From Rhodovulum sp. (GTDB lineage Bacteria; Pseudomonadota; Alphaproteobacteria; Rhodobacterales; Rhodobacteraceae), in assembly GCA_002706605.1 (NCBI GenBank), contig PALT01000038.1:1-64000 (forward strand): a DNA stretch of 64,000 nt, in the 5' to 3' direction. The notes under the pieces were generated by a model. That model searched no databases, had not been told where the DNA came from, and was given only the letters and a program-made list of their open reading frames with translations. A program made the translations under genes and the position numbers. Each line of letters begins with the position of its first letter. Position 1 is the stretch's first letter. Positions 1 through 7,983 of the stretch are shown one piece after another.

Positions 1-129
1 GCGGTTGCACTTGCCGCCGCCCTTTGGGCCTTGCCAGACGGGGTTGCGGCGGATGTTCCGGTGATCGCCGTAGCCACGGGCGGCAATGTCGACGCGGACA
101 TCTTTGCCCGCGCTTTGGAACGCCTGTAA
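1..129 (+). CDS. PLP-dependent threonine/serine dehydratase family, C-terminal fragment
   Basis: Only the last 42 codons are in the window, read in frame 1 and ending with TAA at 127-129. The tail VIAVATGGNVDADIFARAL resembles the C-terminal strand and helix of fold-type II PLP enzymes (threonine dehydratase, serine racemase), in which a GGN motif is followed by an FA(R)-type helix. The catalytic lysine region lies outside the window, so the substrate cannot be named. It is separated from the pca operon by 133 bases that contain a promoter-like dyad, so it is probably a separate transcription unit. Confidence 0.6.
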   Translation, partial: AVALAAALWALPDGVAADVPVIAVATGGNVDADIFARALERL

Positions 130-143
130 CGGGTGCTCCAAAT

Positions 144-222
144 TTAGTTGACACCGACAACTATTATTTTCTATTCCTGTCCCCAACGGGAGGCATGAGT
201 GTGCCGCGTGCAAGGGGACAGG
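144..222 (+). promoter_or_regulatory. Putative pca operon promoter/operator and leader hairpin
   Basis: TAGTTG (145-150) and CAACTA (158-163) form a dyad with a 7-base spacer, in the size range of LysR- or GntR-family sites. A perfect -35 match, TTGACA (148-153), lies inside the dyad. A poor -10 match (TATTCC, 172-177) follows at 18 bases. A second inverted repeat, CCTGTCCCC (176-184) and GGGGACAGG (214-222), could fold in the transcript upstream of pcaD. The sequence shows the repeats; the regulatory role is inferred. Confidence 0.4.
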
Positions 223-262
223 CACGCGCATAGGCTTGCGCCACTCATGAAAGGGAAGACAG

Positions 263-1051
263 ATGCAAATGGCTGATCTGGGCGACGTCGCCCTGCACTA
301 TCGGGTTGATGGCCCTGACGACGCGCCGACGGTTGTGTTCGCGAACTCGCTGGGGACGGATTTCCGTCTGTGGGACGATGTTCTGGCGCTGTTGCCGCAG
401 GGGCTGCGTTATGTGCGCTATGACAAACGCGGGCACGGCTTGTCGTCCTGTCCGCAGGGGCCCTATTCGATGGGCGCGCTGGTGCGCGATGCCGAGCGCC
501 TGCTGGATCATCTGAACGTGCGCGACTGCGTGTTTGTCGGCCTGTCGATCGGCGGTCTGATTGCCCAAGGTCTGGCCGTCAAACGTCTGGATCAGGTGCG
601 CGCAATCGTCCTCAGCAACACCGCCGCGAAAATCGGTACGGCGCAGATGTGGCAAGACCGCATCGACGCGATCAAGGCCGACGGGGTCGAACCCATGGCC
701 GACGGGATCATCGACCGGTGGTTCGCCAAACCCTTTGTCGCCAGCGGCGCGGCCCTGCCGTGGCGCAACATGTTGGCGCGCACCCCCGCCGAAGGTTACG
801 CGGGCTGTTGCGCGGCGATTGCGGGCACGGATTTCTATACGCCGACCTCGGGCCTGACCCTGCCGACGCTGGGCATTGCGGGGACCGAGGACGGCTCGAC
901 CCCGCCCGATCTGGTGCGCGAGACGGTCGATCTGATCAAGGGGTCGCGCTTTGAACTGATCCGCGGCGTCGGGCACCTGCCCTGTGTGGAAAAACCCGAG
1001 CAATACGCCGCCCTGCTCACCCAATTTCTAAAGGATGTCGGACATGTCTGA
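263..1051 (+). CDS. pcaD: 3-oxoadipate enol-lactonase
   Basis: This alpha/beta hydrolase (262 aa) hydrolyses 3-oxoadipate enol-lactone to 3-oxoadipate in the protocatechuate branch of the beta-ketoadipate pathway, in the cytoplasm. The nucleophile elbow is GLSIGG with Ser95. The catalytic His is about residue 238 in GVGHLPCVEKPE, and the oxyanion loop is in FANSLGTD near residue 26. Length matches the family. The start is preceded by AAAGGGAAGAC. It is the first gene of the operon, and its stop codon overlaps the pcaC start region. PcaD, PcaC, PcaH and PcaG side by side make the assignment firm. Confidence 0.93.
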   Translation: MQMADLGDVALHYRVDGPDDAPTVVFANSLGTDFRLWDDVLALLPQGLRYVRYDKRGHGLSSCPQGPYSMGALVRDAERLLDHLNVRDCVFVGLSIGGLIAQGLAVKRLDQVRAIVLSNTAAKIGTAQMWQDRIDAIKADGVEPMADGIIDRWFAKPFVASGAALPWRNMLARTPAEGYAGCCAAIAGTDFYTPTSGLTLPTLGIAGTEDGSTPPDLVRETVDLIKGSRFELIRGVGHLPCVEKPEQYAALLTQFLKDVGHV

Positions 1052-1430
1052 TCGTTTTGACAAGGGAATGGAGGTCCGCCGCAGTGTTCTGGGCGACGCC
1101 CATGTAGACCGCGCCGAGGCCGCGAAAACCGATCTGGACCTGCCGTTCCAGACCCTGATCACCGAGGGCGCATGGGGCACCGTCTGGGCCTCGGACGGGA
1201 TCAGCAAACGCGAACGCTCGATGATCACGCTGGCCCTGTTGGCGGCGACGGGAAACTTTGAGGAAATCCCGATGCACATCCGCGCCACCGCCCGCACCGG
1301 TGCCAGCAAACAGGACGTTCTGGAGGCGTTTCAACACGTCGCCATCTACGCCGGCGTGCCCAAGGCGAACCACGCCCTGAAACTGGCCAAGGCCACCTAT
1401 GCCGAAATGGAGGAGCAAGAGCCGAAATGA
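1044..1430 (+). CDS. pcaC: 4-carboxymuconolactone decarboxylase
   Basis: A 128-aa CMD/AhpD-like helical protein that decarboxylates 4-carboxymuconolactone to 3-oxoadipate enol-lactone, the PcaD substrate. The hallmark block EEIPMHIRATARTGAS carries the conserved His and Arg. I chose the ATG at 1044 because AAGGA (1031-1035) lies 8 bases upstream; an ATG at 1035 overlaps that ribosome site. The gene overlaps the end of pcaD by 8 bases and the start of pcaH by 4 (ATGA), which implies translational coupling. PcaC is a stand-alone protein here and is not fused to PcaD as in the actinobacterial PcaL. Confidence 0.93.
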   Translation: MSDRFDKGMEVRRSVLGDAHVDRAEAAKTDLDLPFQTLITEGAWGTVWASDGISKRERSMITLALLAATGNFEEIPMHIRATARTGASKQDVLEAFQHVAIYAGVPKANHALKLAKATYAEMEEQEPK

Positions 1431-2155
1431 CCGATCAATCCCCCCTGATCCCGCGCAATCGCGAGATGCATCCGGTCCCCTATTATCCGGATTACAAAAC
1501 CTCGGTCGCGCGCTCGCCCAGCTTGCCGTTGATCTCGATGGAGAGCACCCCGAGCGAGGAAACCGGCCCCCGTTTCGGCCATAACAAACTGGGCGCGCTG
1601 GACAACAACCTGATCCTGAACTGGACCAAGGGCGCGGCACCGGCTGTGGGGGAACGCGTGTTGATGCACGGGCGGGTTCTGGACGAAAACAACCGTCCCG
1701 TGCCCAACACCCTGATCGAGATCTGGCAGGCCAACGCCGGTGGCCGCTATCGCCACATCAAGGACACGTATTTCGCGCCGCTGGACCCGAATTTCGGTGG
1801 CTGCGGGCGCACGATCACGGATGAGAACGGGCGTTATGAATTCCTGACCATTCGCCCCGGTGCCTATCCGTGGCCCAACCGTGGCAACGAATGGCGTCCG
1901 ATGCACATCCATATCTCGGTCTTTGGCCATGCCTTTGGTCAGCGCCTGATCACCCAGATGTATTTCGAGGGCGATCCGTTGATCGACCGTTGCCCCATCG
2001 CCGCCACCATCCGTGAGCGCAGCCAGCTGGACCGCCTTGTCGCGCCTCTGGATATGGCCTCTGCCCGCCCGATGGATTTCCTGGCGTATAAGTTTGACAT
2101 CGTCCTGCGCGGTCGCCGCCAGACCATGTTCGAAAACAAAATGGAAGGGATGTAA
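1427..2155 (+). CDS. pcaH: Protocatechuate 3,4-dioxygenase beta subunit
   Basis: Iron-bearing subunit (242 aa) of the intradiol dioxygenase that cleaves protocatechuate to 3-carboxy-cis,cis-muconate. All four Fe(III) ligands are in the family spacing: Tyr108 (GGRYRH), Tyr147 (GAYPWPN), His160 and His162 (PMHIHIS). The N-terminal arm with YYPDYKTS is typical of PcaH. Start and stop couple it to pcaC (ATGA overlap) and to pcaG (3-base gap). Confidence 0.95.
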   Translation: MTDQSPLIPRNREMHPVPYYPDYKTSVARSPSLPLISMESTPSEETGPRFGHNKLGALDNNLILNWTKGAAPAVGERVLMHGRVLDENNRPVPNTLIEIWQANAGGRYRHIKDTYFAPLDPNFGGCGRTITDENGRYEFLTIRPGAYPWPNRGNEWRPMHIHISVFGHAFGQRLITQMYFEGDPLIDRCPIAATIRERSQLDRLVAPLDMASARPMDFLAYKFDIVLRGRRQTMFENKMEGM

Positions 2156-2158
2156 GCC

Positions 2159-2758
2159 ATGGTTCAAAAGCTGGACACCCTGATCGAGAGCCCCTCGCAA
2201 ACCGCTGGCCCCTATGTGCATATCGGCACGGTGCCGACCTATGCGGGACTGGGCGGGATTTACGAACAAGAAATCGGCGACAGCCCCATCGCGGACGGCG
2301 CCAAGGGTGAGGTGATCACCATCACCGGCACGGTTGCGGATGCGACCGGCTGGGTTCTGCGGGACGCGATGTTTGAAACATGGCAACCCGACGCCGCCGG
2401 TAAATTCGCGGGCGACGCCGGTGCCGATCCCGCCGTGTCGGGCTGGTCGCGCGTCTGTGCCGATCCCGAAAGTGGCGAATGGACCCTGAAGACAGTGAAA
2501 CCCGGTTCGACCACCCTGCGCGATGGCCGCGTTCAGGCCCCGCATATCTCGGTCTGGCTGGTAGCGCGCGGCATCAACATCGGTCTGCAAACCCGCATCT
2601 ATTTCGAGGATGAGGACAACAGCGCCGACCCCCTGTTGAACCGCATCGAACAGCGTCCCCGCGTGGACACCTTGATCGCGAAACGCACCGGTGACGGGGA
2701 ATACCGGTTCGACATCCGCATCGCGGGTCCGCAAGAAACCGTGTTTCTGGACATCTGA
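2159..2758 (+). CDS. pcaG: Protocatechuate 3,4-dioxygenase alpha subunit
   Basis: Partner of PcaH (199 aa) and of usual length. It has the intradiol-dioxygenase beta-sandwich landmarks: ESPSQTAGPYVHIGTVP at the N-terminus, FETWQPDAAG, PHISVWLVARG and TRIYFEDE. The iron-binding His pair of PcaH is replaced (HISVWL), as expected for the non-catalytic alpha chain. AAGGGATG just upstream serves as the ribosome site. It lies directly behind pcaH, as in most proteobacterial operons. Confidence 0.94.
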   Translation: MVQKLDTLIESPSQTAGPYVHIGTVPTYAGLGGIYEQEIGDSPIADGAKGEVITITGTVADATGWVLRDAMFETWQPDAAGKFAGDAGADPAVSGWSRVCADPESGEWTLKTVKPGSTTLRDGRVQAPHISVWLVARGINIGLQTRIYFEDEDNSADPLLNRIEQRPRVDTLIAKRTGDGEYRFDIRIAGPQETVFLDI

Positions 2759-2761
2759 TCC

Positions 2762-3478
2762 GTGACACAGGTGATGCTGATCCACGGCGCGTGGAGCACA
2801 GGTGCCGCTTGGACCTCGGTCGTGCCCGCCCTTTCGGGGGCGGGTCATGCCGTTCTGGCCCCGACCCTGCCCGGCCATGGCGATGACCCGACCCCGCATG
2901 ACGGGATCGATGTTATGACCTATGCCCGCGCGATGATCGACCGCCTGCCCAAAGACGGGCCGGTGACGGTCGTCGGCCATTCCATGGGCGGGCTTGTGAT
3001 TTCGCAAATGGCGGAACTTGCGCCGGAACGGATCAATCACCTGATCTATGTCGCCGCGTTCCTGCCGCGCGACGGGCAGTCCCTTTTGGATCTGATCAAA
3101 ACCCAAGAGGGGCCCGGCATTCAGATCGCCGTGGAACGTGCGGGCAAACATTCGACGGTTCTGAACCCCGAACGGGCCGCGCCGATCCTGTTCCCCGACG
3201 CCACGCCCGCACAACAGGCCGCCGCCCTGCGCGGTCTTAGTGCCCAGCCAAACCGCGCCCAGACCAGCCCCGTCCGCCTGACGGACGACCGGTTCGGGCG
3301 TGTGGCCAAAACCTATATCCTTTGTACCCAAGACCGCACCGTCACGCCCGACCTGCAACGGGCGATGATCGCGAACAACACCTCTGGGGACACCGCCGTT
3401 CATGAACTGGACTGCGGGCATTTCCCCCAACTCAGCGCAACGTCGGATCTCAACCGGTTGCTGAACTCACTGCTCTAG
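2762..3478 (+). CDS. Alpha/beta hydrolase (EstC/salicylate-esterase-like) in the pca operon
   Basis: A 238-aa hydrolase with an N-terminal HGAWSTGAAW oxyanion loop, nucleophile Ser74 in GHSMGG and catalytic His220 in LDCGHFPQLS. This pattern fits the esterase group that includes plant methylesterases and EstC-like bacterial esterases. It starts with GTG three bases after pcaG; an ATG at 2774 is possible but would cut into the first strand. It is not a second enol-lactonase by sequence character. Inference: it may release protocatechuate precursors from esters before ring cleavage. Substrate unknown. Confidence 0.75.
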   Translation: MTQVMLIHGAWSTGAAWTSVVPALSGAGHAVLAPTLPGHGDDPTPHDGIDVMTYARAMIDRLPKDGPVTVVGHSMGGLVISQMAELAPERINHLIYVAAFLPRDGQSLLDLIKTQEGPGIQIAVERAGKHSTVLNPERAAPILFPDATPAQQAAALRGLSAQPNRAQTSPVRLTDDRFGRVAKTYILCTQDRTVTPDLQRAMIANNTSGDTAVHELDCGHFPQLSATSDLNRLLNSLL

Positions 3479-3486
3479 GAAACGCC

Positions 3487-4311
3487 ATGACCAAACCCTG
3501 CATCATCTGTGTTGCCATCACGGGGTCCTTGCCGCGCAAGGAAAACAACCCCGCCGTGCCGATCACCATCTCCGAACAGATCGAGAGCACCCACGCCGCA
3601 TTCGAGGCGGGCGCCACCATCGCCCATTGCCACGTGCGCAACGACGACGAAACCCCGACCAGCGACCCCGAGAAATTCGGCCGCCTTCTGGAAGGTCTGC
3701 GCGAACACTGCCCCGGCATGATCGTCCAGCTGTCGACCGGTGGCCGCTCGGGCGCGGGTCAGGAACGGGGCGGGATGCTGCCGCTGAGGCCCGACATGGC
3801 GTCGCTGTCGGTGGGGTCCAACAACTTTCCCAACCGCGTCTATGAGAACAGCCCGCAATTGGTCGATTGGCTGGCCTCCGAGATGCTGAAATACGACATC
3901 AAACCCGAGATCGAGGCGTTTGATCTGTCCCACATCCTGCAGGCCGTCAACATGTCCAAGGACGGGCGTCTGGCCGTGCCTTTGTACGTGCAATTCGTCA
4001 TGGGCGTGAAGAACGCGATGCCCGTGGACCGTGAGGTGTTCGATTTCTACATCCAGACCCTGAAAAACCGCGCCCCCGATGCGGAATGGTGCGGCGCAGG
4101 CATCGGCCCGAACCAGATCGTAATGAACGAATGGTCCATCGCCGCAGGCGGTCACACCCGAACCGGCATGGAGGACAACGTGCGTTTGGACAAAGACACG
4201 CTTGCCCCCTCGAACGCAGCCTTGGTACAGCGTGCCGTAGACCTGTGTGAGAAATACGAACGCCCCGTCGCCACTTGGCAACAGGCGCGTGACATCTTGG
4301 GATTGAACTGA
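3487..4311 (+). CDS. Beta-keto acid cleavage enzyme (BKACE, DUF849 family)
   Basis: A 274-aa TIM-barrel, zinc-dependent enzyme of the family of 3-keto-5-aminohexanoate cleavage enzyme (Kce). The family condenses a beta-keto acid with acetyl-CoA to give acetoacetate and a new acyl-CoA. The zinc ligands His47 and His49 (HCHVRN) are present, as is the C-terminal HTRTGMEDN segment with the Glu ligand. It sits between pcaG and pcaB in an unbroken operon, while pcaI, pcaJ and pcaF are absent from the window. Inference: its substrate may be 3-oxoadipate, giving succinyl-CoA plus acetoacetate. Confidence 0.85.
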   Translation: MTKPCIICVAITGSLPRKENNPAVPITISEQIESTHAAFEAGATIAHCHVRNDDETPTSDPEKFGRLLEGLREHCPGMIVQLSTGGRSGAGQERGGMLPLRPDMASLSVGSNNFPNRVYENSPQLVDWLASEMLKYDIKPEIEAFDLSHILQAVNMSKDGRLAVPLYVQFVMGVKNAMPVDREVFDFYIQTLKNRAPDAEWCGAGIGPNQIVMNEWSIAAGGHTRTGMEDNVRLDKDTLAPSNAALVQRAVDLCEKYERPVATWQQARDILGLN

Positions 4312-4314
4312 CCT

Positions 4315-5646
4315 ATGGCCATTTGCGTTTTCGACAGCCCCCTTTACCGCGACCTGTTTCACGACGCCGAGGCGGGCAAGCTGTTCACCGATAGCGCCGA
4401 AGTGCGCGCGATGCTGCTGGTCGAGGGCGCATTGGCCAAGGCCCAAGGCGAACTGGGCGTGATCCCGTTGGAAAGCGCCCTGTTCATCCACCGTTCGTCG
4501 ATGGAGGTTCAGGTGGACCCCGCCGGTCTGGCCGCCGGAACAGGCCAGAGCGCGGTGTGCATCCCCGCCCTTGTCGCGGCGTTCCGCAAGGCGATGGAGG
4601 CCCCCGAGCACGCGCAATACGCCCATTTCGGCGCGACCAGTCAGGACATCATAGACACCGGCCTGATCCTGCGGTTGCGACAGGCGCTGACGCTGTTTGA
4701 TCAACGATTGGTTGAATTGATCCACGCGCTTGGCGATCTGGCCGAGGCGCATGCCGACACCCCGATGGCCGCCCGCACATGGGGTCAGGTCGCGACGCCC
4801 ACCACATTCGGGGCCGCCGTGGCCGCATGGGGCACGCCCCTGATCCGGCACCGCGAACGTCTGTCCGCGCTGCGCCCGCGTCTATTGCGGATCAGCCTGT
4901 CCGGCGCATCGGGCAACCTGTCGGCTATGGGGCCCAAGGGCCCCGAGGTGCGCGCCGCCATGGCCGCATCCCTGAACCTTGCCGACCCCGGTGACGTCTG
5001 GCACACCGCCCGTGACAACGTGGCCGAGCTTGGTGCATGGCTGACCGCCGTGACGGGCAGCCTGTCTAAAATGGCCGAGGATCTGCACCTGATGTCGCTG
5101 TCGGGCATTTCCGAAATCCGACTGGCCAGCGCGGGTGGATCGTCCACCATGCCGCAAAAGAATAACCCGGTGCAGCCTGGCATTACCATGGCGATTGCGG
5201 GGATGTTGAACGGGTTGAACACCACGTTGCAATCGACCCTGTCGCACCAATATCAACGCGATGGCGCGTCGTGGCTGATGGAATGGATGACCCTGCCCCA
5301 GATGGTCATGGGCACGGCCCGCGCCCTGAGCGTTGCGACCGAACTGGCCAAATCCGTCGCCCCGAATATCGACGGCATGGCGCGTATGGTGCAGGACCCC
5401 CTCGACCTGATCTATGCGGAAACGATTTCCTTTGCTCTGGCCGACCTCATGCCCCGCCCCGAGGCACAGGCCGCGACCAAGGATATGTGCAAAACCGCCG
5501 TGGCCGACAACATCCCCCTGCGCGATCTGGCCGCAGCGAAATGGCCTGACATCGATTGGGCCGCCCTGTGTCAGCCACAGAATAACCTCGGCGAAGCGGT
5601 CACCCTCGCAAAGAATTTTACAACCAACGCGAAAGTTCTCGACTAA
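4315..5646 (+). CDS. pcaB: 3-carboxy-cis,cis-muconate cycloisomerase
   Basis: A fumarase/aspartase-superfamily enzyme (443 aa) that lactonises 3-carboxy-cis,cis-muconate to 4-carboxymuconolactone. The superfamily signature GGSSTMPQKNNP lies near residues 275-287, and the early active-site stretch HFGATSQDIIDTG near residue 105. It begins three bases after the BKACE stop, and it is the last pca gene of the unit. Length is usual for PcaB. The position fits its pathway step between PcaHG and PcaC. Confidence 0.92.
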   Translation: MAICVFDSPLYRDLFHDAEAGKLFTDSAEVRAMLLVEGALAKAQGELGVIPLESALFIHRSSMEVQVDPAGLAAGTGQSAVCIPALVAAFRKAMEAPEHAQYAHFGATSQDIIDTGLILRLRQALTLFDQRLVELIHALGDLAEAHADTPMAARTWGQVATPTTFGAAVAAWGTPLIRHRERLSALRPRLLRISLSGASGNLSAMGPKGPEVRAAMAASLNLADPGDVWHTARDNVAELGAWLTAVTGSLSKMAEDLHLMSLSGISEIRLASAGGSSTMPQKNNPVQPGITMAIAGMLNGLNTTLQSTLSHQYQRDGASWLMEWMTLPQMVMGTARALSVATELAKSVAPNIDGMARMVQDPLDLIYAETISFALADLMPRPEAQAATKDMCKTAVADNIPLRDLAAAKWPDIDWAALCQPQNNLGEAVTLAKNFTTNAKVLD

Positions 5647-5669
5647 CTGCGAAATTTCTTGTTCTCTGG

Positions 5670-6935
5670 GTGAAATTTAAAACACCCTCTAGTACCGTGC
5701 CCTTACAGATTGTTTTTATTTTCATTACGCTTGTGATCAACGCCATGGGAATTGGCGTGATCTTGCCCGTTATGCCCGATTTGATCCAATCGGTGGGCGG
5801 GTTTGATCTAAGCAAAGCCGCCGCCTGGGGCGGTGTCATGGCGACGTCGTTTGCCGTGATGCAATTCCTGTTCTCACCGCTTTTGGGCAACCTGTCGGAC
5901 TGTTTCGGACGGCGTCCGGTCCTGCTGTTCTCGCAGGTGTTCATGGCGCTGGATTATCTGCTGATGGCCTTGGCGTGGAGCATGCCTGTCCTGCTGATCG
6001 CGCGTTTCATTGGCGGGATCACGGCGGCAACCCCTGCCACCGCGTCCGCCTTTCTGGCCGATATCTCGCCCCCCGAACAAAAGACCGCCCGATTTGGCCT
6101 TGCGGGGGCGGCGTTTGGCCTTGGGTTTGTGCTTGGGCCCTTGATCGGCGGGGCGCTTGGCGAACTTGACCCTCGCGCGCCCTTCTTTGCGGCGGCGGGC
6201 CTGTCCGCATTAAACGCCCTGTTCGGTTATCTGGTCCTGCAGGAAACGGTCGACGATAAAATTCGTCGTCGTTTCAGCCTGTTACGTGCAAATCCTGTGG
6301 GCGCACTTTTGCATGTCGGACGGCGACACAACATGCTGGGCCTGTTATTCATCATCTTTCTCTATGAGTTCGCGTTCTTTGTGTACCCGTCCACATGGGC
6401 CTATTTCACCAAGTTCCGCTTTGGCTGGAGCCCGACCGCAATCGGCCTCTCGCTTATGGCGTTTGGCCTGTCCATGGCCTTGATGCAGGGCGGGTTGATC
6501 CGTGTGATTCTGCGGTTCTTGGGGTCGAAATGGACGGCGATGCTGGGCCTTGTGGTCAACATCATCGCCTTTGTCCTTCTGGCGGTGACGACGAATGGTT
6601 GGGTCGCGCTGGCCCTGACGCCCTTTGCGGCGCTTGGGGCGATTGTGGACCCCGCGCTGCAAGGTGTCATGGCCCGCCGCGTCACCGATGACCAACAGGG
6701 CGAATTGCAGGGCGCAATCACCTCAATGCGGTCTATCGCGATGGCCCTGTCACCACTGGTGATGACCCAGACCTTTACGCATTTCACCAAAGACGGTGCA
6801 CCCATCGTCCTACCCGGCGCTGCCTTTGCCCTTGCGGCGATCCTGATGACCATCTGTGCCTGCGCCTTTATGTGGGATCCGTGCCGTAAAACGCGCGAGA
6901 ATCCGCCCAAGGACGCCGCCGAAAGCCATAATTAG
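5670..6935 (+). CDS. MFS drug-efflux-type transporter (TetA-like)
   Basis: About 421 aa with twelve predicted hydrophobic helices. Features of the DHA1/TCR exporters are visible: a first helix with NAMGIGVILPVMPDL and motif A as GNLSDCFGRRPVLLFS in the loop after helix 2. The frame opens with GTG at 5670; another GTG at 5697 also precedes the first helix and may be the true start, since neither has a strong ribosome site. The gene follows pcaB by 23 bases with no terminator and is followed by a TetR gene. It may export the TetR ligand or a toxic aromatic. Substrate unknown. Confidence 0.8.
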   Translation: MKFKTPSSTVPLQIVFIFITLVINAMGIGVILPVMPDLIQSVGGFDLSKAAAWGGVMATSFAVMQFLFSPLLGNLSDCFGRRPVLLFSQVFMALDYLLMALAWSMPVLLIARFIGGITAATPATASAFLADISPPEQKTARFGLAGAAFGLGFVLGPLIGGALGELDPRAPFFAAAGLSALNALFGYLVLQETVDDKIRRRFSLLRANPVGALLHVGRRHNMLGLLFIIFLYEFAFFVYPSTWAYFTKFRFGWSPTAIGLSLMAFGLSMALMQGGLIRVILRFLGSKWTAMLGLVVNIIAFVLLAVTTNGWVALALTPFAALGAIVDPALQGVMARRVTDDQQGELQGAITSMRSIAMALSPLVMTQTFTHFTKDGAPIVLPGAAFALAAILMTICACAFMWDPCRKTRENPPKDAAESHN

Positions 6936-7004
6936 CGTTCCAAATCAACATCTTGCTGCACCTGCAAAGTAAATCTTGGAATCTATGCTGCAACATGGCA
7001 AAAT

Positions 7005-7018
7005 TGAGATTATTCTCA
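7005..7018. promoter_or_regulatory. Palindrome at the TetR-gene ribosome site
   Basis: TGAGA (7005-7009), four bases, TCTCA (7014-7018), immediately before the GAGGAG ribosome site (7019-7024). A further TCTCAA (7025-7030) lies between that site and the ATG at 7033, giving a second, longer dyad with TTGAGA (7004-7009). A TetR-family protein bound here would block its own expression. Binding is inferred; the symmetry is seen. Confidence 0.35.
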
Positions 7019-7032
7019 GAGGAGTCTCAACG

Positions 7033-7614
7033 ATGCTATCTCCGAAACGACAGGCCCTTAAAGAACGTCTTACCGATGCGGGTGAGCGTCAGATCGCCAA
7101 AGGCGGCATTGTCGCCCTGAAGGCGCGTGAACTCGCGGCCGAAGTGGGCTGTGCCTTGGGCGGGATCTATTCGGCCTATGGGGATCTGGGCGAATTGGCC
7201 GTTGAGGTGAACCGCCGCACGTTGGAACAGCTCGAAGAGCACATGCGCCAAGCCGTTGTCGGCCTGACCCGCGAAGGCCCCGAGGAACGTCTGATCAGTC
7301 TCGCGCAGGCCTATCTGGACTATGCCGAACGCGAGGGGCCGCGCTGGCGCACGCTGTTTTCCATCGGCCTGTCCGAGGATGGTGAACACCCCGGGTTCTT
7401 TGACGCGCTGCAACCTGTGATCGACCTGATCAAGGAGCAGCTGGACGAACTGTATCCCGCCAAGACCAGCCGCACCCTAGAGGGTGAGGCGCGCCTGTTC
7501 TTCGCCGCGCTGCACGGGGCGGTGTCCTTGGGCATGGAAACGCGTCTTTCGGTGCTGGAACGCCAAGGGTTGCAGAACCGTCTGACCACCATGGTCGAAA
7601 AATTCGCGGCCTAA
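7033..7614 (+). CDS. TetR-family transcriptional regulator
   Basis: 193 aa. An N-terminal helix-turn-helix of TetR type (ERQIAKGGIVALKARELA, then GCALGGIYSAYGDLGEL) is followed by an all-helical ligand domain. The ATG at 7033 has a strong GAGGAG ribosome site; an in-frame ATG at 6976 would add 19 residues and has none. It lies 97 bases after the MFS exporter on the same strand, so exporter and regulator may form a pair. A palindrome overlaps the leader. Ligand unknown. Confidence 0.85.
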   Translation: MLSPKRQALKERLTDAGERQIAKGGIVALKARELAAEVGCALGGIYSAYGDLGELAVEVNRRTLEQLEEHMRQAVVGLTREGPEERLISLAQAYLDYAEREGPRWRTLFSIGLSEDGEHPGFFDALQPVIDLIKEQLDELYPAKTSRTLEGEARLFFAALHGAVSLGMETRLSVLERQGLQNRLTTMVEKFAA

Positions 7615-7680
7615 CGGGCGATGAGGCCGAAATAGGCTTTGAACAGCGGCGGTTCTATCCGTAAAACCATTGCATCATGG

Positions 7681-7757
7681 GGCCCCTTAGCTCAGCTGGA
7701 TAGAGCATCCGCCTTCTAAGCGGACGGCCGAGGGTTCGAATCCTTCAGGGGCCGCCA
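7681..7757 (+). tRNA. tRNA-Arg (anticodon UCU)
   Basis: Full cloverleaf of 77 bases with encoded CCA. Acceptor GGCCCCT (7681-7687) pairs with AGGGGCC (7747-7753), followed by discriminator G and CCA (7755-7757). The D arm is GCTC/GAGC, the anticodon stem TCCGC/GCGGA with loop CTTCTAA (anticodon TCT), and the T arm GAGGG-TTCGAAT-CCTTC. It would read AGA and AGG codons, which are rare in this high-G+C sequence. Confidence 0.95.
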
Positions 7758-7842
7758 TGATCCTTCTGCCAGCTCCCAAGCAAAGCCGGGATTTGAGTCA
7801 CATCGCTGTCTGTAAGCGCGGCAAAAGTCCGCTATCGACATT

Positions 7843-7888
7843 CGGATCACGCAACGGTTTTATCATGTAGTGACGTTTGCGTGATCCG
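7843..7888. repeat. Perfect 12-bp inverted repeat between tRNA-Arg and the orphan gene
   Basis: CGGATCACGCAA (7843-7854) and TTGCGTGATCCG (7877-7888) are exact reverse complements with a 22-base loop. There is no T-run, so it is not a simple terminator. The tRNA 3' end is not repeated nearby, so an integrase att site is not supported. It could be an operator, a processing hairpin or the remnant of a small mobile repeat. Confidence 0.6.
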
Positions 7889-7983
7889 CTTTAAACGATG
7901 TGCGAAAGGCCGGTGCCAATGACAGATACCCACACCTCTATTGCTCGTTTGGATATCCGCAATGTCGTTCAGGGTGGTTCCTG

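Noticed and set aside
195-233. A 12-codon ORF (MSVPRARGQARA) behind GGGAGG in the pcaD leader
   Set aside because: Ribosome site and start are only one base apart, and nothing resembles a known leader peptide; chance is likely.
1397-3430. Long antisense open frame of 677 codons opposite pcaC-pcaG
   Set aside because: No ribosome site, no family resemblance and His/Gly/Arg-rich composition; it mirrors the codon pattern of the strong pca genes. The same applies to the long antisense frames over the BKACE and pcaB genes, the beta-helix gene, ettA, gcvP and leuA.
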